Assembly: GCA_019423725.1 (NCBI GenBank)
Contig: JAHZAW010000009.1
Location: 89,235 to 99,209, forward strand
Source of the DNA: Clostridiales bacterium
GTDB taxonomy: Bacteria > Bacillota > Clostridia > Lachnospirales > Anaerotignaceae
Length of the DNA stretch: 9,975 bases
Direction: 5' to 3'
The translations under genes and the position numbers were made by a program. How positions within the stretch are numbered: the first letter of the stretch is position 1; every line of letters starts with the position of its first letter. A model generated the notes under the pieces. That model saw nothing but the letters and a program-made list of their open reading frames with translations. It did not search any database and was not told the origin of the DNA. Positions 1 to 6,941 of the stretch are shown here, piece by piece.

Positions 1-22
1 TACGTTTATCATCTTTAAACAT
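1..22 (-). CDS. Probable start of a leftward gene cut by the left edge
   Basis: An ATG at 22-20 on the minus strand opens a frame reading MFKDDKR before the window ends. It is supported mainly by context: a strong promoter-like pair on the same strand at 134-107 would start transcription near position 100 and give an untranslated leader of about 75 bases. The ribosome site is weak (GTGAG about nine bases upstream of the ATG). Only seven codons are visible, so no product can be named. The alternative is that this ATG is chance and the real gene starts further left. Confidence 0.35.
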
Positions 23-106
23 TTTAATTCTCACATCCAAGACAGAATTATCATTGCTGTGTTTTAAATGATAAGATTTATTTCTCTTACATCACAACAC
101 TATTAC

Positions 107-134
107 ATTATAACTCATATTTTATTATTTTCAA
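107..134 (-). promoter_or_regulatory. Promoter for the gene at the left edge
   Basis: On the minus strand TTGAAA (134-129) is followed after 16 bases by a perfect TATAAT (112-107). The region is very AT-rich, so chance matches occur, but the -10 is perfect, the -35 matches five of six bases and the spacing is acceptable. The expected transcription start is near 100, facing the ATG at 22. Confidence 0.5.
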
Positions 135-146
135 GGTTTTTTTGTA

Positions 147-185
147 AAAACATTGCACGGATACAGCACCAAAAACCAATGTTTT
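147..185. repeat. 9-bp inverted repeat upstream of the left-edge promoter
   Basis: AAAACATTG at 147-155 is exactly complementary to CAATGTTTT at 177-185, with a 21-base spacer. It lies about 13 bp upstream of the -35 of the leftward promoter, where an activator or repressor site could sit. A second, overlapping pair, ATTGCAC (152-158) and GTGCAAT (198-204), is also present. In such AT-rich DNA either pair could be chance. Confidence 0.3.
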
Positions 186-272
186 CAAGTTTTATTTGTG
201 CAATTTATCCATCTCTTTTAACTTTTAGGTTTTATGCAACCTGATAATTATCTTTAAAATGCAAATTTTACC

Positions 273-291
273 TTTGATGTCGGACATCAAA
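273..291. promoter_or_regulatory. Perfect 19-bp palindrome, candidate operator
   Basis: TTTGATGTCGGACATCAAA has perfect 9-bp arms around a single central G. It does not resemble a terminator, since there is no spacer loop and no T-tract, so a dimeric DNA-binding protein is the more natural reading. Its core TGTCGGACA recurs with small changes at 366-374 and 413-421. The gene it would control is probably the leftward one starting at the left edge. Confidence 0.45.
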
Positions 292-364
292 TGCAGTATT
301 TATTTAAATATATGGCACTATGTAATTACATAACAAGCTGTTTTCCGGGCTTTTCCCGAAAATA

Positions 365-375
365 TTGTCAGACAA
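365..375. promoter_or_regulatory. Second TGTCNGACA palindrome, candidate operator
   Basis: TTGTCAGACAA is a perfect palindrome with 5-bp arms around one central base and shares the TGTCNGACA core with the palindrome at 273-291. Its GT-N3-AC layout is the general pattern read by FadR-subfamily GntR regulators; that link is an inference. A degenerate third copy, TGTCTGAAA, is at 413-421. Confidence 0.35.
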
Positions 376-423
376 AATTATCCATACACCCCCATTGATG
401 TATCCTTTTCGATGTCTGAAAAT

Positions 424-460
424 AAAAAAAGGAGAGTCATATTTTATCATATGACTCTCC
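424..460 (-). terminator. Rho-independent terminator of pheST
   Basis: Read on the minus strand, a perfect 12-bp stem (arms 460-449 and 442-431, starting GGAGAGTCATAT) with a six-base loop is followed directly by a run of seven T (430-424). It lies about 97 bases after the pheT stop codon, and nothing that looks coding lies between, so it ends the pheST transcript. Confidence 0.9.
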
Positions 461-556
461 TGCAGTCTTTAAAACAAGCTCTATAAGGTTACATAATATC
501 TTCAAAATATTACACAACAAGTAAAACCTGTAATAAAAACCGTTAAATTGCTGTTT

Positions 557-2953
557 TTATTTATCCCTTAAAACTGCTCCGAATTTCTGTTCAAGAGCGG
601 AAAGGATATCTGTCATAACTGAGTTTACATCATTATCTACAAGTGTTCTGTCCTCAGCCCTGAATGTGATGGAGAATGATACGGATTTATAGCCTTCTGC
701 TATCTGTCCGCCTTTATATACGTCAAAGAGTGTTATATCCTCAACAAGACTGCCGCTGTTTTCCTCGATAGCCTTCTCAAGGTCTCTTACATATATATCA
801 TCCTTTACAAGCATAGATATATCCCTTACTATGGCAGGATATTTAGGCAGAGGCTTATAAACCGTAAGGAGGTTTGAAGCCTGAATAAGACTTTCCTCAT
901 CAAGAACGGCAATATATACCCTTGTTCCGATCTCATAGTTCTTTGCTACCTCAGGATGGAGTTCTCCCACATATCCGGCTTTCTTTCCGCCGATAAATAC
1001 ATCCGCTGTTCTTCCAGGATGCATCCAGTATATTTCCTTGTCAGGAACAAATTCAGCGTCTTTGATTCCAAGAGTCTCGAGTGTGTGCTCAACTATTCCC
1101 TTTATACCAAAGAAATCTGTGTTTCCATACATACCAATGGTCACCTTAACAGGCTCGTCAGGAAGCTCTGTTACAGGAACAGCCTTAGGGATATATACCT
1201 TTGCTATTTCAAAAAGGCCGGCACTTTCATTTCTTCTGTTGTAGTTAGTTGAAAGTGATGTAAGGATACCATTGAGAGTAGTAGTTCTCATTATGCTGTA
1301 GTCTTCTCCAAGGGGATTGGATATAACAACTGTCTTTCTAAGCTCGTCATTTTCAGGTATATTGAGCTTGTCAAATACCTTAGGGCTTTCAAATGAGAAT
1401 GTCATAGCCTCACAAAGTCCATTGGAAATGAGTGAATTCTTTATCATAGCTGTTATTGTCTGGGCATAGGTTCTCTTTCCTACTGTGGGAGTTCCTGCGG
1501 CAAGGGTAGGTGTTATCTTGTCGTATCCATAGAATCTTGCCACTTCCTCAGCCAGGTCAGCCATGCTTTCAAGGTCAGGTCTGAATGTGGGTATAGTCAC
1601 CTTCTTGTTTGCCTTATCGACAACAAGCTCGATCTTTTCAAATATTTTTATCATCTCATCTTCGGATATATCTGTTCCGAGGAGTTTATTTATCTTTTCA
1701 GGGCTGTAGTCCAGTGTCCATGCCTCTCTCTTATTGGGATAGCAGTCCACTACTCCCTTTACTACCTCTCCGCAGCCAAGCATCTCTACCAGCTGAACTG
1801 CTCTGTTTACAGCGTCCATGGTAAGATTGGGGTCAAGTCCCTTTTCAAACTTAGCTGAAGCATCTGTTCTTAAACCAAGTTTTTTAGCTGTTATACGAAC
1901 ATTGGGTCCGTTGAAGTTAGCTGACTCGAAAAGGATCGTATCAGAACTTCCGTTTACCTTTGAGTTCTCGCCGCCCATAACACCTGCAACGGCTACGGCT
2001 TTGTTTACGTCGGATATAACGAGCATAGAAGGATCAAGGTTTCTTTCAATACCGTCAAGGGTAACTATCTTCTCACCTTCTTCAGCATTTCTTACTATGA
2101 TCTTGCTGCCGTCGATGTTTCCGATGGTGAAGGCATGCATAGGCTGTCCAAGCTCAAGCATTACATAGTTTGTTATATCTACGATATTGTTGATAGGTCT
2201 TACACCGTTGGCACGAAGTCTCTTTCTCATCCATCTGGGTGAAGGCTCGATCTTAACATTCTTTACTACTCTGGCAGTATATCTGGGGCATAATTCAGGA
2301 TTCTTTATCTCTACCTGTACCATCTCATCGATGTTTCCATCTATCTCATTTTTAAGGCTTATTTCAGGATATTTGAATTCCTTGTCATAGGTAGCGGCAA
2401 CTTCCCTGGCAAGACCTACTGTACTGAAACAGTCAGGACGGTTTGATGTTATCTCAAATTCAACTACCTTATCCTTAAGGTCCATAACTTCGCATACATC
2501 TTTTCCAAGGGGTACGGGTTCAGGGAAAATATAGATTCCATCTTCAGGAGCTTCAGGGAAGTCATGTCTGTCAAATCCCATTTCCTCAACGGAGCACATC
2601 ATGCCATAGGACATAACACCTCTGAAATCCGTATCATGGATAACTACTCCGCCGGCAAGGGTAGCTCCATCAAGGGCTACACATACATAAGCTCCTTCAG
2701 CAGCATTGGGCGCATGGGTAACGATTGTAAGGGGCATATCCTTTCCGATATCTACCTTACAAACAACAAGTCTGTCAGCATTTGGGTGCTTTGTTATTTC
2801 TGTTATTTTACCTGTTACTATGCCTGAGAGTTCTCCTCCCATTTCACTCCAGCCCTCTACCTTTGAGCCGGTAAGTGTAATATCTTCTATGAAATCTTTT
2901 ATATCTACATCTATATCAACATAGTCCTTTAACCAAGACATTGATAAATCCAT
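557..2953 (-). CDS. pheT: Phenylalanyl-tRNA synthetase beta subunit
   Basis: Beta chain of the cytoplasmic alpha2-beta2 enzyme that charges tRNA-Phe with phenylalanine; it carries most tRNA contacts and the editing site that removes mischarged tyrosine. The 798 residues match the usual bacterial length. In order: N-terminal segment, an EMAP-like tRNA-binding OB fold (about 40-150, with KHPNADRLVVCKVD), the B3/B4 editing region (about 210-390, with RWMRKRLRANGVRPINNIVD and LRTDASAKFEKGLD), the B5 domain (about 410-475), a catalytic-like core, and a C-terminal ferredoxin-like anticodon-binding domain (about 705-798, with PKYPAIVRDISMLV). The start at 2953 has AAGGAG 11 bases upstream; M5 would be too far from it. 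The gene follows pheS by 22 bases and shares its T-box control. It looks intact. Confidence 0.98.
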   Translation of the reverse strand: MDLSMSWLKDYVDIDVDIKDFIEDITLTGSKVEGWSEMGGELSGIVTGKITEITKHPNADRLVVCKVDIGKDMPLTIVTHAPNAAEGAYVCVALDGATLAGGVVIHDTDFRGVMSYGMMCSVEEMGFDRHDFPEAPEDGIYIFPEPVPLGKDVCEVMDLKDKVVEFEITSNRPDCFSTVGLAREVAATYDKEFKYPEISLKNEIDGNIDEMVQVEIKNPELCPRYTARVVKNVKIEPSPRWMRKRLRANGVRPINNIVDITNYVMLELGQPMHAFTIGNIDGSKIIVRNAEEGEKIVTLDGIERNLDPSMLVISDVNKAVAVAGVMGGENSKVNGSSDTILFESANFNGPNVRITAKKLGLRTDASAKFEKGLDPNLTMDAVNRAVQLVEMLGCGEVVKGVVDCYPNKREAWTLDYSPEKINKLLGTDISEDEMIKIFEKIELVVDKANKKVTIPTFRPDLESMADLAEEVARFYGYDKITPTLAAGTPTVGKRTYAQTITAMIKNSLISNGLCEAMTFSFESPKVFDKLNIPENDELRKTVVISNPLGEDYSIMRTTTLNGILTSLSTNYNRRNESAGLFEIAKVYIPKAVPVTELPDEPVKVTIGMYGNTDFFGIKGIVEHTLETLGIKDAEFVPDKEIYWMHPGRTADVFIGGKKAGYVGELHPEVAKNYEIGTRVYIAVLDEESLIQASNLLTVYKPLPKYPAIVRDISMLVKDDIYVRDLEKAIEENSGSLVEDITLFDVYKGGQIAEGYKSVSFSITFRAEDRTLVDNDVNSVMTDILSALEQKFGAVLRDK

Positions 2954-2975
2954 TTATTTTCACACTCCTTATCTA

Positions 2976-3995
2976 TCAGAACTGTTTGAGGAACTTCATA
3001 TCGTTTTCAAAAAGCAGACGAAGGTCTGTTATGCCGTATCTCTGCATAGCTACACGTTCAAGGCCCATACCAAAGGCAAATCCGCTGTATACTTCAGGAT
3101 CGATTCCTGACATCTTTAATACTTTGGGATGTACCATACCACATCCAAGCACTTCGATATATCCTTCTCCCTTACATACACGGCAGCCCTTTCCACCGCA
3201 GGCAAAACATGTTACGTCCATTTCAGCTGAAGGCTCTGTGAAGGGGAAATGATGGGGTCTGAATCTTACCTTAATATCCTTTCCGAAAAGTTCCTTTGCA
3301 AATACTTCAAGGGCTCCCTTAAGGTCTCCCATGGTTATTCCCTTATCTACCACAAGACCCTCACACTGATGGAAAACAGGTGAATGGGTAGCGTCTACCT
3401 CATCAGCTCTGTAAACAGTACCAGGACATACGGCTCTTATGGGGAGTGTTCCTCTTTCCATTGTTCTGACCTGAACGGGTGATGTCTGTGTCCTTAAGAG
3501 GATATCGCCATTTATATAAAATGTATCCTGTTCATCCTTAGCGGGATGGTTTTTGGGGATGTTAAGGGCTTCAAAGTTATAGTAGTCAAGCTCAACTTCA
3601 GGTCCTTCAACGATCTCATATCCCATACCGATAAATATATCACTTATCTCATCGATAACTATGCTCATGGGATGTTTGTGTCCGCACTCGCATTTTTTAC
3701 CGGGCATTGTTACGTCTATTGTTTCTTCTTTAAGTCTGCGTTCCTGTTCCTTAGCAGCAAAGGCTTTCTTAGCCTCTTCCATCTTGCTTTCGATGTCAGC
3801 CCTTATACAGTTTGCCATCTCGCCGATAACAGGTCTTTCCTCGGGTGAAAGTTTGCCCATACCCTTAAGGATACCTGTAAGTTCACCTTTTTTACCGAGA
3901 AATTTGACTTTGATCTCATCGATGTCCTTTAACTGTTCAGCATTTTTAATGCTTTCGACGGCTTTTTCATAGATTGCATTAAGCTGTTCCTTCAT
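2976..3995 (-). CDS. pheS: Phenylalanyl-tRNA synthetase alpha subunit
   Basis: Catalytic chain of PheRS, a class II aminoacyl-tRNA synthetase that activates phenylalanine with ATP and joins it to tRNA-Phe. The 339 residues have the family length. Residues 1-90 form the tRNA-binding coiled coil. Motif 1 lies around GMGYEIVEGPEVELDYYNFEALN, the Phe/ATP site includes LLRTQTSPVQVRTME, motif 2 is around CPGTVYRADEVDATHSPVFHQ, and motif 3 is GFAFGMGLER (305-314), including the alanine that sets amino-acid selectivity. Cysteines 263, 266, 271 and 274 (CxxCx4CxxC) sit in a loop that is common in Firmicute PheS. AAGGAG stands nine bases before the ATG. First gene of the pheST operon, under the T-box leader. 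Confidence 0.98.
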   Translation of the reverse strand: MKEQLNAIYEKAVESIKNAEQLKDIDEIKVKFLGKKGELTGILKGMGKLSPEERPVIGEMANCIRADIESKMEEAKKAFAAKEQERRLKEETIDVTMPGKKCECGHKHPMSIVIDEISDIFIGMGYEIVEGPEVELDYYNFEALNIPKNHPAKDEQDTFYINGDILLRTQTSPVQVRTMERGTLPIRAVCPGTVYRADEVDATHSPVFHQCEGLVVDKGITMGDLKGALEVFAKELFGKDIKVRFRPHHFPFTEPSAEMDVTCFACGGKGCRVCKGEGYIEVLGCGMVHPKVLKMSGIDPEVYSGFAFGMGLERVAMQRYGITDLRLLFENDMKFLKQF

Positions 3996-4027
3996 TTAAT
4001 GTAACTCCTTTCAGATTTTCAGCTGTA

Positions 4028-4329
4028 AATAAAAAAACCTCCGTCCCTAATAAAAGGGACGAAGGTATATATCCGCGGTACCACCCTGATTCCTGCTTTT
4101 TCTTTTACGCAGGCACTCATCAACGCTGCTCATACAGCGAGTCCGCGTAACGAGCGGAATACGCATCCGCCTACTGCCATCTTTCAGCGGACAAGCTCCG
4201 GCGTGAACTTCATCTGAAGATCGAAACAAAAGCGATTTCAGCCAGCCCTATAAAAGGAGACGCTTTCTCTCTGGGACCTACATTTCAGACTACTTTTCGC
4301 CTTCACAGCTGTTTTCATAATATAATAAC
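4028..4329 (-). promoter_or_regulatory. T-box riboswitch leader of pheST (Phe specific)
   Basis: The untranslated leader before pheS senses uncharged tRNA-Phe and decides between termination and read-through. The conserved T-box AGGGTGGTACCGCGG is at 4087-4073 on the minus strand; its TGGT part pairs with the free NCCA end of the tRNA. Upstream is a long Stem I region with CAGAGAG (about 4275-4268) and GGCTGGCTGAAATCGC further on. The likely specifier is TTC at 4207-4205, followed by the usual purine (A), which is a Phe codon and agrees with the downstream genes. A further helix is formed by GTCCGC and GCGGAC. The competing terminator is at 4065-4031. Starved cells with uncharged tRNA-Phe should transcribe pheST. 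The specifier assignment rests on position and gene identity, not on a folded model. Confidence 0.93.
4031..4065 (-). terminator. T-box regulated terminator
   Basis: On the minus strand CCTTCGTCCCT (4065-4055) pairs with AGGGACGGAGG (4048-4038) as an 11-bp stem with one T-G wobble and a six-base loop, followed by seven T (4037-4031). The 5' arm lies just after the T-box sequence, so it can be taken up by the antiterminator when uncharged tRNA-Phe is bound. Confidence 0.92.
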
Positions 4330-4335
4330 AAAGAT

Positions 4336-4363
4336 ATTCTAACACATTCATTTTTAATGTCAA
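4336..4363 (-). promoter_or_regulatory. pheST promoter
   Basis: A perfect -35 TTGACA (4363-4358) and -10 TAGAAT (4341-4336) are separated by 16 bases. Transcription should start near 4329, just before the T-box Stem I. The -35 begins 22 bases after the uppP stop codon, and no terminator is seen between them, so uppP transcripts may also run into the T-box leader. Confidence 0.8.
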
Positions 4364-4380
4364 GAATTTAATATCAAGAA
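4353..4380. repeat. Tandem 14-bp duplication over the pheST -35
   Basis: TTTAATGTCAAGAA (4353-4366) is followed with no gap by TTTAATATCAAGAA (4367-4380), identical except for one base. The first copy holds the TTGACA -35 of pheST on the minus strand; the second holds TTGATA in the same position 14 bp upstream. It looks like a local tandem duplication. Confidence 0.75.
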
Positions 4381-4385
4381 ATTGT

Positions 4386-5183
4386 TCAGAATATTTTATT
4401 TAATGCCAGCATATCCACAAGTGTTATTACTCCTAAAATCCACATATAGTAAGCAAATATCCTGAATTTTCCCCTTTTGGCCAGTCTCTGCATGATGCGT
4501 ATTGCCACAACGGCGGCAGCAAAGGCCATAACAAAGCCAAAAAACATAGAAAATATCCCAAATACATCAGTTACTGTATTATCTGTATTATTATAGATCA
4601 TAAGTACATCGGCAAATATCCTTCCAAACATTGCTGGTATGGACATAATATAGGCATACTTTAATGCCGTTTTTCCATCAAAGCCCCTTTGAAGTCCTCC
4701 GCTTATGGCCATTGAGTTTCTGGATACAGCCGGTATGGTGCCAAACATCTGAAATATACCTATTATAATGGCATCTTTTATCCTCATGTTTTTTATTTTC
4801 TTTTTACCAGGTGAATACATGGTCTCATAAAAGAGCACTACTCCGGAAAATATGAAGCATACTCCCAGTGCCTTTGTTGAATAAAAAAATGTGTCGATCT
4901 TCATCTGGAAAATCACCGAAACCACAAAGATAGGTATAAGTCCAACGGCCACCATCTTATTAAAATGTGACGCTGGATTTTCTAACATAGCCCTGATATC
5001 CCTGAAATAAATGAATACCAAAGCCGCAAGGCAGGCGGTATGCAGCAGGATGTCAAAGGAAAGCGTATATGCCTCTATATTGAATAGGTTGCTGAAAAAG
5101 TATAAGTTTCCCGAACTGCTCACAGGCATAAACTCCGAAAATCCCTGTATCAGTCCCAGAAGCATCGCTCTTAAAATCTGCAT
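4386..5183 (-). CDS. uppP: UppP/BacA-family undecaprenyl-diphosphatase, divergent
   Basis: Integral membrane protein of the family that converts undecaprenyl diphosphate to undecaprenyl phosphate, the lipid carrier for peptidoglycan and other envelope polymers. The 265 residues fit the family and several hydrophobic segments span the sequence. The first active-site region reads GLIQGFSEFMPVSSSGN (residues 10-26): the (E/Q)xxxE motif is present as Q13/E17 and the SS pair is kept, but the family's histidine is replaced by N26. The second region reads PAVSRNSMAISGG, keeping the key arginine (R155) but departing from PGxSRSxxT at three places. I prefer the ATG at 5183, because GGGAGA lies seven bases before it; the upstream ATG at 5198 has no ribosome site. 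Expression is from the divergent promoter at 5278-5250. Family membership is firm; whether it has full UppP activity is less so. Confidence 0.85.
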   Translation of the reverse strand: MQILRAMLLGLIQGFSEFMPVSSSGNLYFFSNLFNIEAYTLSFDILLHTACLAALVFIYFRDIRAMLENPASHFNKMVAVGLIPIFVVSVIFQMKIDTFFYSTKALGVCFIFSGVVLFYETMYSPGKKKIKNMRIKDAIIIGIFQMFGTIPAVSRNSMAISGGLQRGFDGKTALKYAYIMSIPAMFGRIFADVLMIYNNTDNTVTDVFGIFSMFFGFVMAFAAAVVAIRIMQRLAKRGKFRIFAYYMWILGVITLVDMLALNKIF

Positions 5184-5207
5184 ATATGTTTCTCCCATCT
5201 AAATAAA

Positions 5208-5234
5208 TTAACAATACGTTACAAAGTTGTTACA
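5208..5234 (-). promoter_or_regulatory. Tandem TGTWAH repeats in the uppP leader, WalR-like site
   Basis: On the minus strand TGTAAC (5234-5229), five bases, TGTAAC (5223-5218), then four bases and TGTTAA (5213-5208). The first pair fits exactly the rule TGTWAH-N5-TGTWAH known for the response regulator WalR (YycF) of Bacillus and Staphylococcus, with an 11-bp (one helical turn) period. It lies roughly +10 to +36 from the expected uppP start, where a bound regulator would repress. Which regulator binds is an inference. Confidence 0.45.
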
Positions 5235-5249
5235 AAATGCGACAGCAAC

Positions 5250-5278
5250 ATTATAAACGAAAAATCTTCCACTTGCAA
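5250..5278 (-). promoter_or_regulatory. uppP promoter
   Basis: On the minus strand TTGCAA (5278-5273) is followed after 17 bases by a perfect TATAAT (5255-5250). Transcription would begin near 5243, about 60 bases before the preferred uppP start codon. TTGCAA is self-complementary and is also the -35 of the opposing helicase promoter. Confidence 0.75.
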
Positions 5279-5301
5279 ATTGTTTTTTCCGCTGATATAA
5301 T
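5273..5301 (+). promoter_or_regulatory. DEAD-box helicase promoter
   Basis: TTGCAA (5273-5278) is followed after exactly 17 bases by a perfect TATAAT (5296-5301). The TG at 5293-5294 makes it an extended -10, which can offset the weak -35. Transcription should begin near 5308, about 36 bases before the ATG. Confidence 0.8.
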
Positions 5302-5343
5302 AGGTACATTTGCTGGATAAATGTTAGAAACGAAAGGAATACT

Positions 5344-6939
5344 ATGGAAAATCTTAAATTTGAAGAAATGAATCTATCGGACGAAATAGTCCGAGCGGTA
5401 AAAGATATGGGATTTGAGGAGGCAACACCCATACAGTCCCAGGCCATATCCATAATAATGGACGGCCGTGATGTCATTGGCCAGTCACAGACAGGAACAG
5501 GAAAAACAGCGGCCTTTGGCCTCCCCTGCCTTGAGATGCTTGACCCCGATGACAAAAGCCTTCAGTCACTCATACTCCTGCCCACAAGGGAACTTGCCAT
5601 ACAGGTCAGCGAGGAATTCAGAAAATTCCTGAAATACAAGGAAAATATAAAGGTCCTCCCCATATACGGAGGACAGCCCATAGACAGACAGATAACAGCC
5701 CTCAAAAAAGGTGTCCAGGTGGTCATCGGAACTCCCGGACGAGTTATGGACCATATGAGAAGGCACACATTAAAAATGGGTACTGTCAAATACGTGGTAC
5801 TTGATGAGGCTGATGAAATGCTGGATATGGGATTCAGGGATGACATCGAGACAATAATGCTCAAAGTACCTGAAGACAGACAGACCGTTATGTTCTCAGC
5901 GACCATGAGCGATGAGATACTTGACCTTTCAAGAAGATATATGAAGGACCCTGAATATATAAAGGTAACAAGAAAAGAACTCACCGTTCCCAGTATTGAA
6001 CAGGCATATTTTGACGTCAAGGAAAAAACAAAACCCGATGCTCTCTGCCGTATAATAGATATGTACTCACCCAAATTGTCCATCGTTTTCTGTAATACTA
6101 AAAAACGCGTCGATGAGGTCGTTGAGCAGCTCCAGGGCAGAGGATATTTTGCGGAAGCCCTCCACGGAGACCTGAAACAGCCTCAGCGTGACAAGGTAAT
6201 GCAGAAGTTCAGAAACGGCACCATTGAAATACTTGTTGCCACCGATGTAGCTGCCAGGGGTATAGACGTGGACGACGTGGATATAGTTTTCAACTATGAT
6301 GTGCCCCAGGACGATGAATATTATGTCCATAGGATAGGAAGGACCGGACGTGCCGGAAAAAGTGGCAAGGCCTTCACATTCTGTGTAGGAAAGGAAATAT
6401 ATAAGCTCCGTGACATAATGCGCTACACCAAAACAAAAATAGTGCAGAAAAAGCTCCCCACATTAAGTGACATCGAGGAGATAAAAACAGCGGCTTTCCT
6501 TGAAAAAGTCAAGGAAGTCATCGATGACGGCGGCCTTGGAAAGTATATCGACATCGTGGACAATATGGTAAATGATGACGATGTGGCAGCAACTGACATT
6601 GCGGCTGCACTCCTGAAACTGAGCCTTAATGACCTTATGTCCTATGATACCGATGACATCAACTTTGGAGGCACTGAGATTTATGGTGATTCCGGAGATG
6701 ATACCGTAAGGCTTTTCCTCAATGCCGGAAAGAAAAATAAAATAAGAGCCAAGGACATAGTTGGAGCCTTTGCTGGAGAAGCTGGCGTTCCCGGAAATCT
6801 CATTGGACACATAGATCTTTATGATGACTATACATTTGTGGATGTGCCCGCTGAATACGCAAGGGACATAATCGCTGCTATGAAAAATGGCAAAATAAAA
6901 GGCAAAAAAGTAAATATAGAAATAGCTAAGAAAAAATAA
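5344..6939 (+). CDS. DEAD-box ATP-dependent RNA helicase with DbpA-type RNA-binding domain
   Basis: A 531-residue cytoplasmic RNA helicase that uses ATP to remodel RNA duplexes, probably in ribosome assembly or mRNA turnover. All core motifs are visible: Q motif (F6 to Q31, ending TPIQSQ), motif I QTGTGKT (49-55), PTREL (80-84), TPGR (130-133), DEAD (154-157), SAT (185-187), IVFCNTK (about 245), ATDVAARGID (about 299) and HRIGRTGRAG (about 330). A linker of about 100 residues leads to a C-terminal DbpA/DeaD-type RRM fold (about 450-528, VRLFLNAGKKNKIRAKDIVG). This places it with the DeaD/CshA/DbpA group; the sequence alone does not decide between ribosomal-RNA-specific (DbpA) and general (DeaD/CshA) roles, so no symbol is given. 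AAAGGA ends five bases before the ATG. Monocistronic, ended by the terminator at 6942-6969. Confidence 0.95.
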   Translation: MENLKFEEMNLSDEIVRAVKDMGFEEATPIQSQAISIIMDGRDVIGQSQTGTGKTAAFGLPCLEMLDPDDKSLQSLILLPTRELAIQVSEEFRKFLKYKENIKVLPIYGGQPIDRQITALKKGVQVVIGTPGRVMDHMRRHTLKMGTVKYVVLDEADEMLDMGFRDDIETIMLKVPEDRQTVMFSATMSDEILDLSRRYMKDPEYIKVTRKELTVPSIEQAYFDVKEKTKPDALCRIIDMYSPKLSIVFCNTKKRVDEVVEQLQGRGYFAEALHGDLKQPQRDKVMQKFRNGTIEILVATDVAARGIDVDDVDIVFNYDVPQDDEYYVHRIGRTGRAGKSGKAFTFCVGKEIYKLRDIMRYTKTKIVQKKLPTLSDIEEIKTAAFLEKVKEVIDDGGLGKYIDIVDNMVNDDDVAATDIAAALLKLSLNDLMSYDTDDINFGGTEIYGDSGDDTVRLFLNAGKKNKIRAKDIVGAFAGEAGVPGNLIGHIDLYDDYTFVDVPAEYARDIIAAMKNGKIKGKKVNIEIAKKK

Positions 6940-6941
6940 TT

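Noticed and set aside
341..362. Imperfect hairpin TTTTCCGGG / CCCGAAAA with a five-base loop
   Set aside because: One bulged C and no T-tract on either strand; too weak to call a terminator and not clearly an operator.
2941..2953. Alternative pheT start at the fifth codon (ATG at 2941)
   Set aside because: The AAGGAG site is 11 bases from the 2953 ATG but 23 from this one, and family members have a few residues before the SWLK motif.
3150..3210. CxxCx4CxxC cluster in PheS as a novel metal site
   Set aside because: The same cysteine-rich loop is common in Firmicute PheS proteins, so it is not unusual here.
4047..4229. A 60-codon leftward open frame upstream of pheS
   Set aside because: It lies wholly inside the T-box leader and crosses the T-box and terminator; the structure of the RNA explains this sequence.
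5208..5555. A 115-codon leftward open frame overlapping the helicase start
   Set aside because: It runs antisense to the helicase coding sequence and through the divergent promoter region, has no ribosome site and a composition unlike a real protein.
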